Made by a program: the position numbers and the translations under genes
Origin: Pseudomonadota bacterium
GTDB lineage: Bacteria > Pseudomonadota > Gammaproteobacteria > Xanthomonadales > Xanthomonadaceae
Length of the DNA stretch: 36,384 bases
Assembly (NCBI GenBank): GCA_029560515.1
Contig: JAKQKT010000481.1
Coordinates: forward strand, 1 to 36,384
Direction: 5' to 3'
Notes under the pieces: model-generated
Told to the model about the DNA's origin: nothing
The model's database searches: none
What the model saw: only the letters and a program-made list of their open reading frames with translations
In this document: positions 7,842 to 16,780 of the stretch, in pieces
How the letters are laid out: every line of letters begins with the position of its first letter
How positions within the stretch are numbered: position 1 is the first letter of the stretch

Positions 7842-8402
7842 ATGGCTGAAGCAGCAGACATTACCTTATGGCTCAACGCTGCGCGTAGCGGCGACAAGAA
7901 TGCGCTGGATCGCGTTCTGTCAACGCTTTATGCCGAGCTGCACACGATGGCTCGCCGCCATCTGGGCGGCAATCAGGGCCACACTCTGGATGCTACCGGT
8001 CTGGTGCATGAGGCCTATATCAAATTGATTGGCCGCAGCACGGCGGAATTCGAAGATCGCGCCCATTTTTTCGCCTATGCTGCCTCCGCGATGCGAAGTG
8101 TCGTCGTCGATTACGCACGCCAGCGGCTTGCAGTAAAGCGCGGCGGTGATCTGCACCGCGTTACCGAATTACCCGAAGACGCAGTCGGCGGCTTGCGTCT
8201 CGACGAAGATTTGCTCGGCCTGGATACCGCCTTGAATCGCCTGGCGGCTGTCGACAAAAAATTGGCGCAGGTGGTCGAATTGCGCTATTTCGCCGGCTTG
8301 TCCGAAACCGAAATTGCCGAATTACTGAAGCGCTCCGAACGCAGCGTGCGGCGCGATTGGCAGAAAGCCCGTCTATACTTGCTGGCATCGCTACAAGACT
8401 AG
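7842..8402 (+). CDS. ECF RNA polymerase sigma factor of the kinase-associated type
   Basis: A 186-aa ECF sigma factor of the sigma70-X6/TIGR02999 type. Region 2 covers about residues 10-100 (LYAELHTMARRHLGGNQ, then HFFAYAASAMRSVVVDYARQ) and region 4 about 130-185 (LRYFAGLSETEIAELLKRS, then VRRDWQKARLYL). Where canonical ECF factors have a DAED motif in region 2.2, this protein reads DATGLVHEAY, with Thr52 at an acidic position. Factors of this kind (ECF43 group) are known in Vibrio and Xanthomonas to be activated by phosphorylation from a neighbouring Ser/Thr kinase rather than by an anti-sigma factor. Such a kinase starts 17 bases downstream and no anti-sigma gene is present. GGGGAATTC precedes the ATG. 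Confidence 0.95.
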   Translation: MAEAADITLWLNAARSGDKNALDRVLSTLYAELHTMARRHLGGNQGHTLDATGLVHEAYIKLIGRSTAEFEDRAHFFAYAASAMRSVVVDYARQRLAVKRGGDLHRVTELPEDAVGGLRLDEDLLGLDTALNRLAAVDKKLAQVVELRYFAGLSETEIAELLKRSERSVRRDWQKARLYLLASLQD

Positions 8403-8419
8403 ACGAAACCCTGAACCAC

Positions 8420-11206
8420 ATGCATACCGAGCGCTGGGCCACGCTTTCACCCTTGCTGGATGAGCTGCTGGAACTTAGCGGCGATGCCCGGGAAATGCGT
8501 CTGTACCAGATGCGGGAACAATATCCCGAACTCGCGCAAGAATTGTTGAAGATGATGGATCTGGAACGAAGTCATCCGGACTTCATGGCCGAGCCATTGG
8601 CAAATCTCGATAATCTGAGCCCCCGCATCAATGATGAAATCGGTCCTTACCGATTGGTCAGCCTGCTCGGCGAAGGCGGCATGGGGCAGGTTTGGCTGGC
8701 AGTCCGTTCCGACGGCCTGTACGAACGTCGCGTGGCCTTGAAATTGCTTCGTCCGGGCCTGGGTGATGCCGGACTACGACAACGCTTCACCCGCGAACGG
8801 CAAATTCTTGCCCGTCTGGCACACGCCAATATCGCAAGACTTCTCGATGCCGGCATCATGGCCGATGGCCAGCCTTATCTCGCACTGGATTATGTCAACG
8901 GCGAACCGATTACCGATTACGTCAAACGATTGAACCTGGATTTGCGCAGCCGTCTCCTGCTGTTTCGCCAGGTCTGCGATGCCGTCAGCCATGCTCATGC
9001 CAATCTGGTCGTGCATCGTGACCTGAAACCCTCGAACATCATGGTGACGCCAAACGGCGAAGTGATGCTGCTGGATTTCGGCATCGCGAAATTGCTCGAC
9101 CACAAGACCGGCGAACACACCGAAATTACCCAGACCGGACATCGCACTTTCACCCTGCATTACGCCGCACCGGAGCAGTTGCGCGGTGAAATCATCAGCA
9201 CGCTGACTGACGTCTATGCACTGGGCGTTGTGCTGTATGAAATCCTGTCCGGCTGCAAACCCTACACCCCGGAACGCAAAACCGATGCGGCCTGGGAAGA
9301 GGCCATCCTGAAAGACGAGCCGATCAAACCGTCACAGGCTTTGCTCAAGAATACCGTCGCGATCGCACAGGCGCATAACAAGCGGGTCGCAAAACAACTG
9401 GCGAACGATCTCGACAACGTCGTGCTGAAGGCTCTCGCGAAAAATCCCGAGGCGCGTTATGCCTCGGTCGAATCCTTCAAGCAGGATTTGCTTCGCTATC
9501 TTGACGGTCAGCCCGTGCATGCCAGACCTGACAGCCTTGGCTACCGCACACAAAAATACATTCAGAGACATGCTTTTGCCGTCGTTGCCGGCGTAGGCGT
9601 CAGTACCGTCTTGGCGATCGCGCTCGCCATCACCACTTGGCAGGCAAACCAGGCTTTCAGGGAAGCCAGTCGCGCGGAAGCCATGCAGGGTTTTGTCGTC
9701 GCATTATTTGAAAACACCGGCGATAAAACCAATCCGGAAGACGTGAATGTCCGCGAACTGCTGGATGCCGGGGTTCGACGTGCCGATACCGAATTATCGA
9801 ACCAACCGCAGGCACGCGCGGAATTACTCGGCCTGATCGCGCGCCTGCGCTCCGGCCTGGGCGATGATCGCGAAGCACTGCGACTGCTCGACAAGCAATC
9901 GATGGCTTTCATGCAACTCGATATCAATACGCCGCCGGAATTGCGACTGGAATCGCTTGCCGTTCGCGGCCACAGCCTGCGCCAACTTGGCCAATACAAT
10001 GCCTGCATTCGTGATCTCGCGCCTTACCTGCAAGTGGCCGAAGACATCTCCGACAAGGCTCCGAAAGTCAGCTCCGCCTATTTTTCCGAACTCGGTCGTT
10101 GCCACGAAGACCAGGGTAGTTTGAGCGTCGCGAGAGACCTGTTCGGAAAAGCCCTGCAACTTCGCAAGGATATCGTCGGTGACAAGGCCTTGCAGGCGGA
10201 AAGCCTGGCAGATTTGGCAAAATTGCTCGGTGATGAAAATAAATATTCGCAGGCCATTACCCAGGCACGCGAAGCACTCTCGATGCTGCGCCAGGCAAGC
10301 GGCGAACGCAATGCGCTCGGCGTCGGTATCTGGTACGACCTGGGGCGCTTCTATCGTGGTGCGGAAAATCTCCGCGAAGCGGAAGCCGCTTTCAGACAAG
10401 CACTGGATATCAGCCAGAATCGTTTCGGCGTGAACCATCCGCTCAATGGCCCAAGCCAGCAAGCACTGGCTGAAATCCTGATTATCAAAAACGAATTCGA
10501 TGAAGCCTCGCGATTATTGAGTGCCAGCAAGGAACACTATCAACGCCAGTGGGGCGACGAGAATCCGAGGCTGGCTGACATTGCCATGCAGCAGGCCGAA
10601 GTCGCCCTGCAACGAGACAATCCGCAGGACGGCATTGCCTTTGCCACCGAGGCGCAGCGCCTGTTCGCAAAATCGCAGCAGGCTGCGCAGTACATTGCCG
10701 CCACCTGTCTGCTTGCCAGGGCGCAAACCGCGCAGGAATTGAACAGCCCGCTCGCCGCACAAACGGCCGAGCAATGCCTGTCGCTTGCCGTGAAACAGAA
10801 GCTGCCGCAATTGCAGACTTACGCGACAGCGATGGCAAACCTGGCTATGGATCGAGATGAAATTACCCTCGCCGACCAGCGCCTGAAAATAGCGACTGCT
10901 TCAAGCAAGACCAGCTCGCCGGAATTGCTGCTCGCCTGGCTTCGTCTGCAGGACTTGCAAAAAAGCTTTGCCCTTGATGATTCGGTATTTGACCGCGTGC
11001 AAGCCACCTTGAAACAGCAAGTGGCGATGCATGCGGATTTATTGCGCGCAAGCACCGCACTGCGCGCGAATTTCTACTGCCGCAACCAGCGATCTTTCGA
11101 TGGCGAACAGTTACGCACGAAGATCCTGAAAGAAGCGAACCTGCAAATTCCGGAACGCAGATTTGAAATTCGCCAATTGCAGAACCTTAGCAAGGCTTGT
11201 CATTAA
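8420..11206 (+). CDS. Membrane Ser/Thr protein kinase with extracytoplasmic TPR region
   Basis: A 928-aa Hanks-type kinase. After a short helical N-terminus the kinase domain (about residues 75-350) shows the glycine loop LLGEGGMGQVWLA, the VALK lysine, HRDLKPSNIMV, LLDFGIAKLL and YAAPEQLRGE. One transmembrane helix follows at about 385-405 (VVAGVGVSTVLAIALAITTW). The remaining roughly 520 residues are TPR-like helical repeats predicted to lie in the periplasm, suggesting a sensor. The ATG at 8420 (MHTERWATLSPLL) is chosen because the in-frame ATG at 8357 overlaps the sigma gene by 46 bases; no strong ribosome-binding site marks either. Coupling to the sigma factor implies a signal, kinase, sigma chain. 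Targets are not evident. Confidence 0.95.
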   Translation: MHTERWATLSPLLDELLELSGDAREMRLYQMREQYPELAQELLKMMDLERSHPDFMAEPLANLDNLSPRINDEIGPYRLVSLLGEGGMGQVWLAVRSDGLYERRVALKLLRPGLGDAGLRQRFTRERQILARLAHANIARLLDAGIMADGQPYLALDYVNGEPITDYVKRLNLDLRSRLLLFRQVCDAVSHAHANLVVHRDLKPSNIMVTPNGEVMLLDFGIAKLLDHKTGEHTEITQTGHRTFTLHYAAPEQLRGEIISTLTDVYALGVVLYEILSGCKPYTPERKTDAAWEEAILKDEPIKPSQALLKNTVAIAQAHNKRVAKQLANDLDNVVLKALAKNPEARYASVESFKQDLLRYLDGQPVHARPDSLGYRTQKYIQRHAFAVVAGVGVSTVLAIALAITTWQANQAFREASRAEAMQGFVVALFENTGDKTNPEDVNVRELLDAGVRRADTELSNQPQARAELLGLIARLRSGLGDDREALRLLDKQSMAFMQLDINTPPELRLESLAVRGHSLRQLGQYNACIRDLAPYLQVAEDISDKAPKVSSAYFSELGRCHEDQGSLSVARDLFGKALQLRKDIVGDKALQAESLADLAKLLGDENKYSQAITQAREALSMLRQASGERNALGVGIWYDLGRFYRGAENLREAEAAFRQALDISQNRFGVNHPLNGPSQQALAEILIIKNEFDEASRLLSASKEHYQRQWGDENPRLADIAMQQAEVALQRDNPQDGIAFATEAQRLFAKSQQAAQYIAATCLLARAQTAQELNSPLAAQTAEQCLSLAVKQKLPQLQTYATAMANLAMDRDEITLADQRLKIATASSKTSSPELLLAWLRLQDLQKSFALDDSVFDRVQATLKQQVAMHADLLRASTALRANFYCRNQRSFDGEQLRTKILKEANLQIPERRFEIRQLQNLSKACH

Positions 11207-11241
11207 AAACGCGGCACTGGAACGACACCACCGAAGCCGCG
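11205..11241 (-). terminator. Possible terminator of the thymidine kinase gene
   Basis: On the minus strand CGCGGC and GCCGCG form a 6-bp stem around a 20-nt loop, followed by TTTTT. It lies immediately after the tdk stop and overlaps the end of the convergent kinase gene. The loop is long, so the call is moderate. Confidence 0.45.
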
Positions 11242-11244
11242 GTT

Positions 11245-11889
11245 TCAATCTTCGTAATCATTCCGATCATCCAGCGGCAGCACTGTCTGCTGCAGGTCAA
11301 TTCGGCCTTCGCCGGCCATGATTTTCTTGAATTCGCCACGCGATACCGACACATAGCGTTCATTGCCGCCAATCTGTACCTGGGGTCCTTCCTTCACCGC
11401 GCGACCATTTTCGTCAACGCGCACCACCATGGTCGCCTTCTTGCCGGAATGGCAGATGGTTTTGATTTCGGTCAGCGAATCAGCCCAGGCAAGCAGGTAC
11501 TGGCTGCCTTCGAACAACTCCCCGCGAAAATCAGTACGCAAGCCGTAGGCCAGCACGGGAATACTGTGTTGATCGACAATTTCGGTAAGTTGCCACACCT
11601 GGTTCTTGCTCAGGAATTGCGCCTCGTCAACCAGCACGCAGTCGATTTTCTGATGCTTTGCCAATACGCGATTCAACAATATTTCCAGATCATCGTCGCG
11701 TTCAAATGCCACCGCTTTTGCCTTCAGTCCGATACGCGACGCCACGATGCTTTCACCGGCACGGTTATCCAGCTTCGGCGTGAATATCAGCGTTCGCATG
11801 CCCCGTTCGTGATAATTGTAGGCACTTTGCAACAACGTCGTGGTCTTGCCGGCATTCATTGCCGAGTAGTAGAAGAATAGTTTGGCCAT
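11245..11889 (-). CDS. tdk: Thymidine kinase (type II)
   Basis: ATP-dependent phosphorylation of thymidine for pyrimidine salvage. The 214-aa protein has the P-loop [15 protein letters not shown] near the N-terminus, the DEAQFL box with a catalytic acid, [19 protein letters not shown], and the thymidine-binding lasso [17 protein letters not shown]. In E. coli Tdk four residues bind a structural zinc; here only the first cysteine ([11 protein letters not shown]) remains clear, and the second pair is replaced in SVSRGEF. The gene converges on the Ser/Thr kinase and lies upstream of nothing on its own strand that overlaps it. The ATG at 11889 opens the normal [15 protein letters not shown]. Confidence 0.97.
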   Translation of the reverse strand: MAKLFFYYSAMNAGKTTTLLQSAYNYHERGMRTLIFTPKLDNRAGESIVASRIGLKAKAVAFERDDDLEILLNRVLAKHQKIDCVLVDEAQFLSKNQVWQLTEIVDQHSIPVLAYGLRTDFRGELFEGSQYLLAWADSLTEIKTICHSGKKATMVVRVDENGRAVKEGPQVQIGGNERYVSVSRGEFKKIMAGEGRIDLQQTVLPLDDRNDYED

Positions 11890-11945
11890 TCAGAAAAGTC
11901 CGTTCCGGGATGAGCCAATTATCGCAGACTACGCGGATGCCGGAT

Positions 11946-12641
11946 TTACTTATCGTCCGTTTTGGGCTGGGTTTCGAGCGGACCGATATCCACCTTGCCG
12001 GTTGGCGGATTTTTCCAGGCGGTATCCTGCCATTCCCAATACTGGGCGGGTTTCCAGAACTTGTCCTGGTAATAGAACGAACCATCCACGGTCTGCGGAC
12101 CTGATGGCGTATCGATGGTGATGGCCAAATAGCCGACAAAGCCAAGATGACTGCCGGTTATATTCCTGCGTGCACGTGCCAACGCAATTTCGAGCCTGCG
12201 CTTTGCAACATCATCGCCGTAGTATTTATACAGCTGCTGGCCAACGCTGATTGCCTGCTTTTGTTCCGACTCGCTTAGCGATGCCCACATTTTTTCCCGA
12301 CTCAATATCATTGTCGGATAGTTTCGCTCCGCAGCCATATCGATCCATGCATATGCCTGGATCTTGTCGGCAACAACGCCTTCGCCTTTCCACAACATTT
12401 CGGCCACCATGCCCTGCGATGGTTTATCGGCATACTTTGAAGCCAGCTTGAAATTGAAAAAAGCCTCGCTGTATTCGGCTTTTTTATAGTGCTCCAGACC
12501 ACGCAGGCGATACAGCAAATCCGGATGCTGCTTGATGAACGTCATCGAGTTGGTGATGGCTTTGTCCTGCGGACGTTTCGCCGCTTGAACCGGCGACATG
12601 AAGACAAACAGGCTAATAATAAAAACGATAACAAGGCGCAT
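11946..12641 (-). CDS. Exported Sel1-like protein, tandem paralogue 3 of 3
   Basis: A 231-aa product starting at the ATG at 12641, which has GAAGG five bases upstream; an ATG at 12653 is in frame but lacks this spacing and homology to the paralogues. A signal peptide (MRLVIVFIISLFVFMSPVQA) is followed by KRPQDKAITN, QHPDLLYRLRGLEHYKKAEY and one or two Sel1-like helical repeats (FNFKLASKYADKPSQG, then MLWKGEGVVADKIQAYAWID, MAAERNYPTM). The C-terminal part ends in FYYQDKFWKPAQYWEWQD and GKVDIGPLE. Sel1 repeats usually mediate protein contacts. No cysteines or catalytic motif are seen in the mature part, so function is unknown. This is the last and most diverged copy of the triplet; 155 bases separate it from the middle copy. 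Confidence 0.88.
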   Translation of the reverse strand: MRLVIVFIISLFVFMSPVQAAKRPQDKAITNSMTFIKQHPDLLYRLRGLEHYKKAEYSEAFFNFKLASKYADKPSQGMVAEMLWKGEGVVADKIQAYAWIDMAAERNYPTMILSREKMWASLSESEQKQAISVGQQLYKYYGDDVAKRRLEIALARARRNITGSHLGFVGYLAITIDTPSGPQTVDGSFYYQDKFWKPAQYWEWQDTAWKNPPTGKVDIGPLETQPKTDDK

Positions 12642-12756
12642 GGATACCTTCATCTAATGTACTTTGGTCCAGACTAAAGCATATGACAGGCTTATTCATA
12701 AGCCATTAGTCATTGAAGGTACCCCCATAAGAAACTCCAATGCCGGGCGGTGATGA

Positions 12757-12781
12757 CCACTGTCTTGTGACAAGTCAGTGG
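12757..12781. repeat. Imperfect hairpin after the middle Sel1-like gene
   Basis: CCACTGTCTTGT (12757-12768) and ACAAGTCAGTGG (12770-12781) are inverted 12-base arms with one mismatch and a single centre base. The repeat begins 15 bases after the stop of the middle paralogue on the minus strand. There is no T-run, so it may be a factor-dependent terminator or mRNA-end stabiliser between the second and third copies. Confidence 0.6.
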
Positions 12782-12796
12782 CTTCGATGCCTGCGG

Positions 12797-13522
12797 TCAT
12801 TTTTTTCTGGTTTCGGGATTTGTCTCGATTGGCCCGATTTCAACATTGCCTGCAAGCGGTCTGCTCCATGCAGCATCCTGCCATTTCCAATATTCCGAAG
12901 GCTCCCATAACTTGTCCTGATAAAAGAATTCGCCTTCATATCCCGGCATTCCGTTATCGTGGGCAAGCGCTATCGGATCATTATTTGTAATATCAACCGT
13001 AGTTACAAAACCAAGCCGACTACCAGGAACACTATTACGTTTTGTCTGCACCAGAACAGCATCCATTCGAGGCTTGGCAACGGCATCGGAATAGAGTTCA
13101 TAGATATTCTTTCCTGATACGACCGCCTGTTTCCGTTCCGTTTCATTAAGCATAGACCACATCTTTTCGCGGCTAATCACCATCGACGGGTAGTTTCTTT
13201 CAGCTGCCAAATCGATCCATGCATAGGCCTGGGCTCTGTCGACAGCAACGCCCTCACCTTTCCATAACATCTCGGCAATCATTCCTTGCGAGGGCTTGTC
13301 GGCATATTTTGCCGCAAGCTTGAAATTAAACAGGGCTTCGCCATAGCGGGCTTTTTTGTAGGCCTTCAATCCCCGATGTCGATACCGCAAGTCAGGATGC
13401 TGATTGATAAAAGTCTGCGAATTGGTGAAAGCCTGATCCTGTGAACGCTTTGCTGTTTCCGCCGATATCATCGACGACACGAGCATGCCAAGACAAATTG
13501 CAAAAACAGCGGCTATTCGCAT
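12797..13522 (-). CDS. Exported Sel1-like protein, tandem paralogue 2 of 3
   Basis: A 241-aa exported protein. The start at 13522 (MRIAAVFAICLGMLVSS) is fixed by GGAG eight bases upstream in the context GGAGCGATTAATATG, almost identical to the leader of the first paralogue; the longer frame from 13552 is rejected. After the signal peptide come AKRSQDQAFTN, INQHPDLRYRHRGLKAYKKA, FNFKLAAKYADKPSQGM and MLWKGEGVAVDRAQAYAWID, the Sel1-like core, and a C-terminal module with FFYQDKLWEPSEYWKWQD and GNVEIGPIE. It is clearly homologous over its whole length to its neighbours, so the three genes arose by tandem duplication. The shared C-terminal module is not part of Sel1 repeats and is not recognised. 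Confidence 0.88.
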   Translation of the reverse strand: MRIAAVFAICLGMLVSSMISAETAKRSQDQAFTNSQTFINQHPDLRYRHRGLKAYKKARYGEALFNFKLAAKYADKPSQGMIAEMLWKGEGVAVDRAQAYAWIDLAAERNYPSMVISREKMWSMLNETERKQAVVSGKNIYELYSDAVAKPRMDAVLVQTKRNSVPGSRLGFVTTVDITNNDPIALAHDNGMPGYEGEFFYQDKLWEPSEYWKWQDAAWSRPLAGNVEIGPIETNPETRKK

Positions 13523-13595
13523 ATTAATCGCTCCGATTGGGTCTACGACCACCGAAAAATCAGTGTAAAGGCAGCTTCATTCGCATACTGATCGT

Positions 13596-14330
13596 TTACT
13601 GGCTGGGTGCTTGTTGAGGTTTCTCAAGCGGGCCGATATCGACTTTGCCCTCTGCGGGGTTTTTCCAGGAAGCATCCTTCCATTGCCAATACTCGCTGGA
13701 CTGCCATAGCTTGTCCTGGTAAAAAAATTCACCGTCAAATGTCGGCATGTTCCCGCTTTTTATATTTTTTGCGCCCCGATCACTGCTGGAGATTTCCAGA
13801 GTTCCTACGTATCCGATGCGGCTTCCGGTAACGCTGTTACGCAACCCCCTCACCAACACCATTTCCAAACGAGGCTTGGCTACCTCGTCGCCGTAGATTT
13901 CATAAAGCCCTTCGCCCAGAGCAAGCGCCTGCTTCTGTTCCGACACAGTCAATTGGGACCACATTTTTTCCCGAATAACCAACATCGCCGGGTAGCCACG
14001 CTCTGCTGCCAGATCGATCCAGGCATAGGCTTGGGCTCTGTCGACAGGGCCACCTTCGCCCTTCCACAACATATCGGCGACCATGCCCTGTGCTGCCTTG
14101 TCGGCATATTTTGCAGCAAATTTGAAATTGAAAAGCGCTTCGCTGTAGCGGGCTTTTTCGTAGGCTTTCAAGCCACGCATACGGTACAGCAAATCCGGAT
14201 GTTGGTTGATGAAGCTCTGCCAATTTGAAATCGCCTGATCTTGCGGGCGTTTGGCGGTTTCCGCCGATGCCGATGCCGATGCCGCGGCTATGCTTGCAAG
14301 ACCGAGTGTCAGAACAATTGCTAAACGCAT
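13596..14330 (-). CDS. Exported Sel1-like protein, tandem paralogue 1 of 3
   Basis: First gene of the triplet, 244 aa. The ATG at 14330 (MRLAIVLTLGLASIAA) has GGAG eight bases upstream; the ATG at 14336 is only two bases from that box. The signal peptide end ASASASAE is encoded by a small hexanucleotide repeat. The mature protein has AKRPQDQAISN, INQHPDLLYRMRGLKAYEKA, FNFKFAAKYADKAAQGM, MLWKGEGGPVDRAQAYAWID and the C-terminal FFYQDKLWQSSEYWQWKD with GKVDIGPLE. Location is predicted periplasmic. It lies 69 bases after truC on the same strand and might be read from the ole-ubi-truC transcript as well as from its own leader. Function unknown. Confidence 0.88.
   Translation of the reverse strand: MRLAIVLTLGLASIAAASASASAETAKRPQDQAISNWQSFINQHPDLLYRMRGLKAYEKARYSEALFNFKFAAKYADKAAQGMVADMLWKGEGGPVDRAQAYAWIDLAAERGYPAMLVIREKMWSQLTVSEQKQALALGEGLYEIYGDEVAKPRLEMVLVRGLRNSVTGSRIGYVGTLEISSSDRGAKNIKSGNMPTFDGEFFYQDKLWQSSEYWQWKDASWKNPAEGKVDIGPLEKPQQAPSQ
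14263..14280. repeat. GCCGAT hexanucleotide repeat, three copies
   Basis: Three exact GCCGAT units sit inside the signal-peptide region of the first Sel1-like gene and encode alternating Ala-Ser. Copy changes keep the frame, so they would only lengthen or shorten the signal peptide. Confidence 0.75.
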
Positions 14331-14338
14331 ATTCATCG

Positions 14339-14380
14339 CTCCATTTGTGTCGACAGGAATAGACTATGCGCTAAATGGAG
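14339..14380 (-). promoter_or_regulatory. Leader inverted repeat that includes the ribosome-binding site of the first Sel1-like gene
   Basis: CTCCATTT (14339-14346) and AAATGGAG (14373-14380) are exact 8-base inverted arms 26 bases apart. On the minus-strand transcript the second arm carries the GGAG box that serves the ATG at 14330, so pairing would hide it. This could be translational control or simply an operator; the transcription start is not known. Confidence 0.45.
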
Positions 14381-14399
14381 ATAAAGCAAAATCCGGAGC

Positions 14400-15098
14400 T
14401 TATTTCGAGGAGCTTTGATCCCATCCCATCTTCTGCATGGCCTTTTCGAACTCCGCATCCCAGCCGGCAACGCAGCTCAATCGTTCCTGACTGACCGGAT
14501 GCTGAAAAGACAGCTCCCGCGCATGCAGCAGCATGCGATGGACACCCATCATCCTGAAGTTGCGATTATGGCGACCATCGCCATGGCTGGTGTCGCCAAT
14601 CAGGTGATGGAACACATGCTTGAGATGTCTTCTTATTTGCCGGAATCTGCCGGTCTGGGGCATGCATTGCACCAGGGCATAGCGCGAACTTTCGTGATGC
14701 GCCGATGCCATCTCGATTTCGGCTGTGGCAAGTCGCCTGAATTCGGTTATGGCGGGTTTTTTCTCCGGCTTGCCCGGACCACCGTCGAGATCGTGATCCA
14801 CGGTGAATGATTCTTCCGGCCAGCCCCGGCAGATGGCGAGATATTTCTTCTCGACATCGCGTGTCATGAATTGCTTGCCGAGTGTGGAAGCACTCTGGTT
14901 GTCGAAAGCCACCAGTAGGCAACCGCTTGTAGCACGATCAAGCCGGTGGATAAGAAAAATCTTGCAGCCGAATTGTTCACGCAGCCGGTCATGCAGGAAA
15001 TCGTCTTCGCCACGTGCCAGAGCACTTGAATGCGCCATCAGGCCGGCAGGCTTGTTCACCACGGCGAGGTAGTCGTCGCGATACAGCACTTCGATCAT
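14400..15098 (-). CDS. truC: tRNA pseudouridine synthase C (RluA family)
   Basis: RluA-family enzyme; TruC makes pseudouridine at position 65 of certain tRNAs. From the ATG at 15098 the 232-aa product begins MIEVLYRDDYLAVVNKPAGL, the normal TruC N-terminus. The catalytic aspartate lies in LIHRLDRATSGCLLVA; other family blocks are KKYLAICRGW, GRFRQIRRHLKHVFHHLIGD and THGDGRHNRNFR-like GDTSHGDGRHNR. In-frame ATGs at 15146 and 15254 would overlap the end of ubiB and add residues without family likeness, although 15146 is possible. It follows ubiB closely and ends the long ole-ubi operon. The closest alternative is another RluA-type enzyme, but HGDGRHNR is characteristic of TruC. Confidence 0.93.
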   Translation of the reverse strand: MIEVLYRDDYLAVVNKPAGLMAHSSALARGEDDFLHDRLREQFGCKIFLIHRLDRATSGCLLVAFDNQSASTLGKQFMTRDVEKKYLAICRGWPEESFTVDHDLDGGPGKPEKKPAITEFRRLATAEIEMASAHHESSRYALVQCMPQTGRFRQIRRHLKHVFHHLIGDTSHGDGRHNRNFRMMGVHRMLLHARELSFQHPVSQERLSCVAGWDAEFEKAMQKMGWDQSSSK

Positions 15099-15127
15099 CG
15101 GCGTCGCCGGGCTAGCCTCGACTTCGC

Positions 15128-16780
15128 TCACGCGCGCTTGAACCATGCCGCGAGCATTGCGAAAACGCCGGCACCCAGTGCGACCCAGGTTTTGGCATTC
15201 AGGTGGAAATAAACCGGCGACTGCGTGTCGAACAGATAAAACAAGGCCGCACATATCAGGAAACCGCTCGCCAGCACGAGGCAGGCAAGCCGGAACTGTG
15301 CCAGCACGGTAAGCCGCGATAATTCGGCAAGTTCATCCGAATGCATTTTCAGGCTGTGCTCGCCATTGACCTGCTGCGCGAACCAGTTGCGAATCAGCCT
15401 CGGCATATCCGGTGCCTGCGAAATGATTTCCGGCATGCGTTTCTGCAATTCCGACATCAGGGTGGCCGGGCTGTAGCGTTCGCGCAGGATGGTTTCCAGC
15501 ACCGGCTTGGCTACCGCAAACAGGTCCAGCTTCGGATCGAGCTGGCGCGCGACCCCTTCGATATTCAACAGTGTTTTTTGCAGCAGGATCAATTGCGGCT
15601 GCACCGTCAATTCATAACGCTGTGCGGTGCGGAAAATCTTGACCAGCACTTCCGCCAGTGAAATTTCCGACAGCGGCCGGGTGAAATAAGGTTCGCACAC
15701 GGCACGTATGGCCGCTTCGAGTTCATCGATACGGATATTCGACGGCATCCAGCCGGCCTGCACATGCAGTTCGGCGATACGGCGGTAATCGTACTTGAAC
15801 ATCGCCATGAAATTTTCGGCCAGATAATACTGGTCGCGCTGCTGCAACTGACCCACGATGCCGAAATCCAGCGCGATGTAGCGCGGATTGTCCTTGCGAG
15901 TCGCATCTACCCAGATATTGCCCGAGTGTGCATCCGCATGAAAGAAATTGTCGCGAAATACCTGCGTGTAGAAAAGGCGCACGCCTTTGGCAGCAAGTTT
16001 CGAAAGATCAACACCGGCTTCGGTCAACGCGACAACATCATCCGAGCCGACACCGGAAACCCGTTCTAGGGTCAGTACGTTTTCGCGACTGTAATCCCAG
16101 AATACTTCCGGCACATACAGATCATCCGAGTCCTTCCAGAGGCGACGCATATAACTTGCATTGGAACCCTCGCGCTGCAAATCCAGCTCTGCCTGCAGCG
16201 TGCTGTCAATTTCATCGACCACTTCCTGCGGACGGATTTTTTCTGCATTCGGATGATGGCGATCGGCGAAATTGGCCAGGTGACGCAACAAGCCGATGTC
16301 TGCCTTGATCTGCTCTGCAATTCCGGGGCGCAATACCTTGACCACCACTTCCTTGCCATTGTGCAAAGTAGCGGGATGCACTTGCGCAATCGATGCAGAG
16401 GCCAGTGGTGTTTCATCAAAACTTGCAAACAATTCGCCGATGGATTTGCCCAATTGTGTTTCGATGATGTTTTTTGCGGTGGCACCGGCGAACGGTGCCA
16501 CCTGGTCACGCAACTTCGCCAGCTCGTCGGCGATGTCCGGCGGCATCAGGTCACGGCGGGTCGACAATATTTGTCCAAACTTTACGAAGATCGGGCCTAA
16601 CTCCTGTAGCGCGAGGCGCAGACGCTCGCCGCGCGGCAAGTTGGCTTCTTCACTGCGTGCCGGCGTAAAGGGTTTCAGCAACCACAACCATTTTCCGAAG
16701 GCGGTGTCTTCCAGCAACGAGTCCAGCCGGTGGCGCAACAACACGCGCGCAATACGAATGGCTCGTAAAGTCGAACTCAT
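15128..16780 (-). CDS. ubiB: UbiB, ABC1-type atypical kinase for ubiquinone synthesis
   Basis: UbiB is a membrane-associated atypical kinase/ATPase needed for the hydroxylation stages of ubiquinone synthesis. The 550-aa protein contains the family KxGQ motif in [16 protein letters not shown], an alanine-rich nucleotide loop in [36 protein letters not shown] and [11 protein letters not shown]. Two hydrophobic segments lie at the C-terminus ([20 protein letters not shown] and [16 protein letters not shown]), as in the E. coli protein. Its ATG overlaps the ubiJ stop by four bases, indicating translational coupling. truC follows. Confidence 0.98.
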   Translation of the reverse strand: MSSTLRAIRIARVLLRHRLDSLLEDTAFGKWLWLLKPFTPARSEEANLPRGERLRLALQELGPIFVKFGQILSTRRDLMPPDIADELAKLRDQVAPFAGATAKNIIETQLGKSIGELFASFDETPLASASIAQVHPATLHNGKEVVVKVLRPGIAEQIKADIGLLRHLANFADRHHPNAEKIRPQEVVDEIDSTLQAELDLQREGSNASYMRRLWKDSDDLYVPEVFWDYSRENVLTLERVSGVGSDDVVALTEAGVDLSKLAAKGVRLFYTQVFRDNFFHADAHSGNIWVDATRKDNPRYIALDFGIVGQLQQRDQYYLAENFMAMFKYDYRRIAELHVQAGWMPSNIRIDELEAAIRAVCEPYFTRPLSEISLAEVLVKIFRTAQRYELTVQPQLILLQKTLLNIEGVARQLDPKLDLFAVAKPVLETILRERYSPATLMSELQKRMPEIISQAPDMPRLIRNWFAQQVNGEHSLKMHSDELAELSRLTVLAQFRLACLVLASGFLICAALFYLFDTQSPVYFHLNAKTWVALGAGVFAMLAAWFKRA

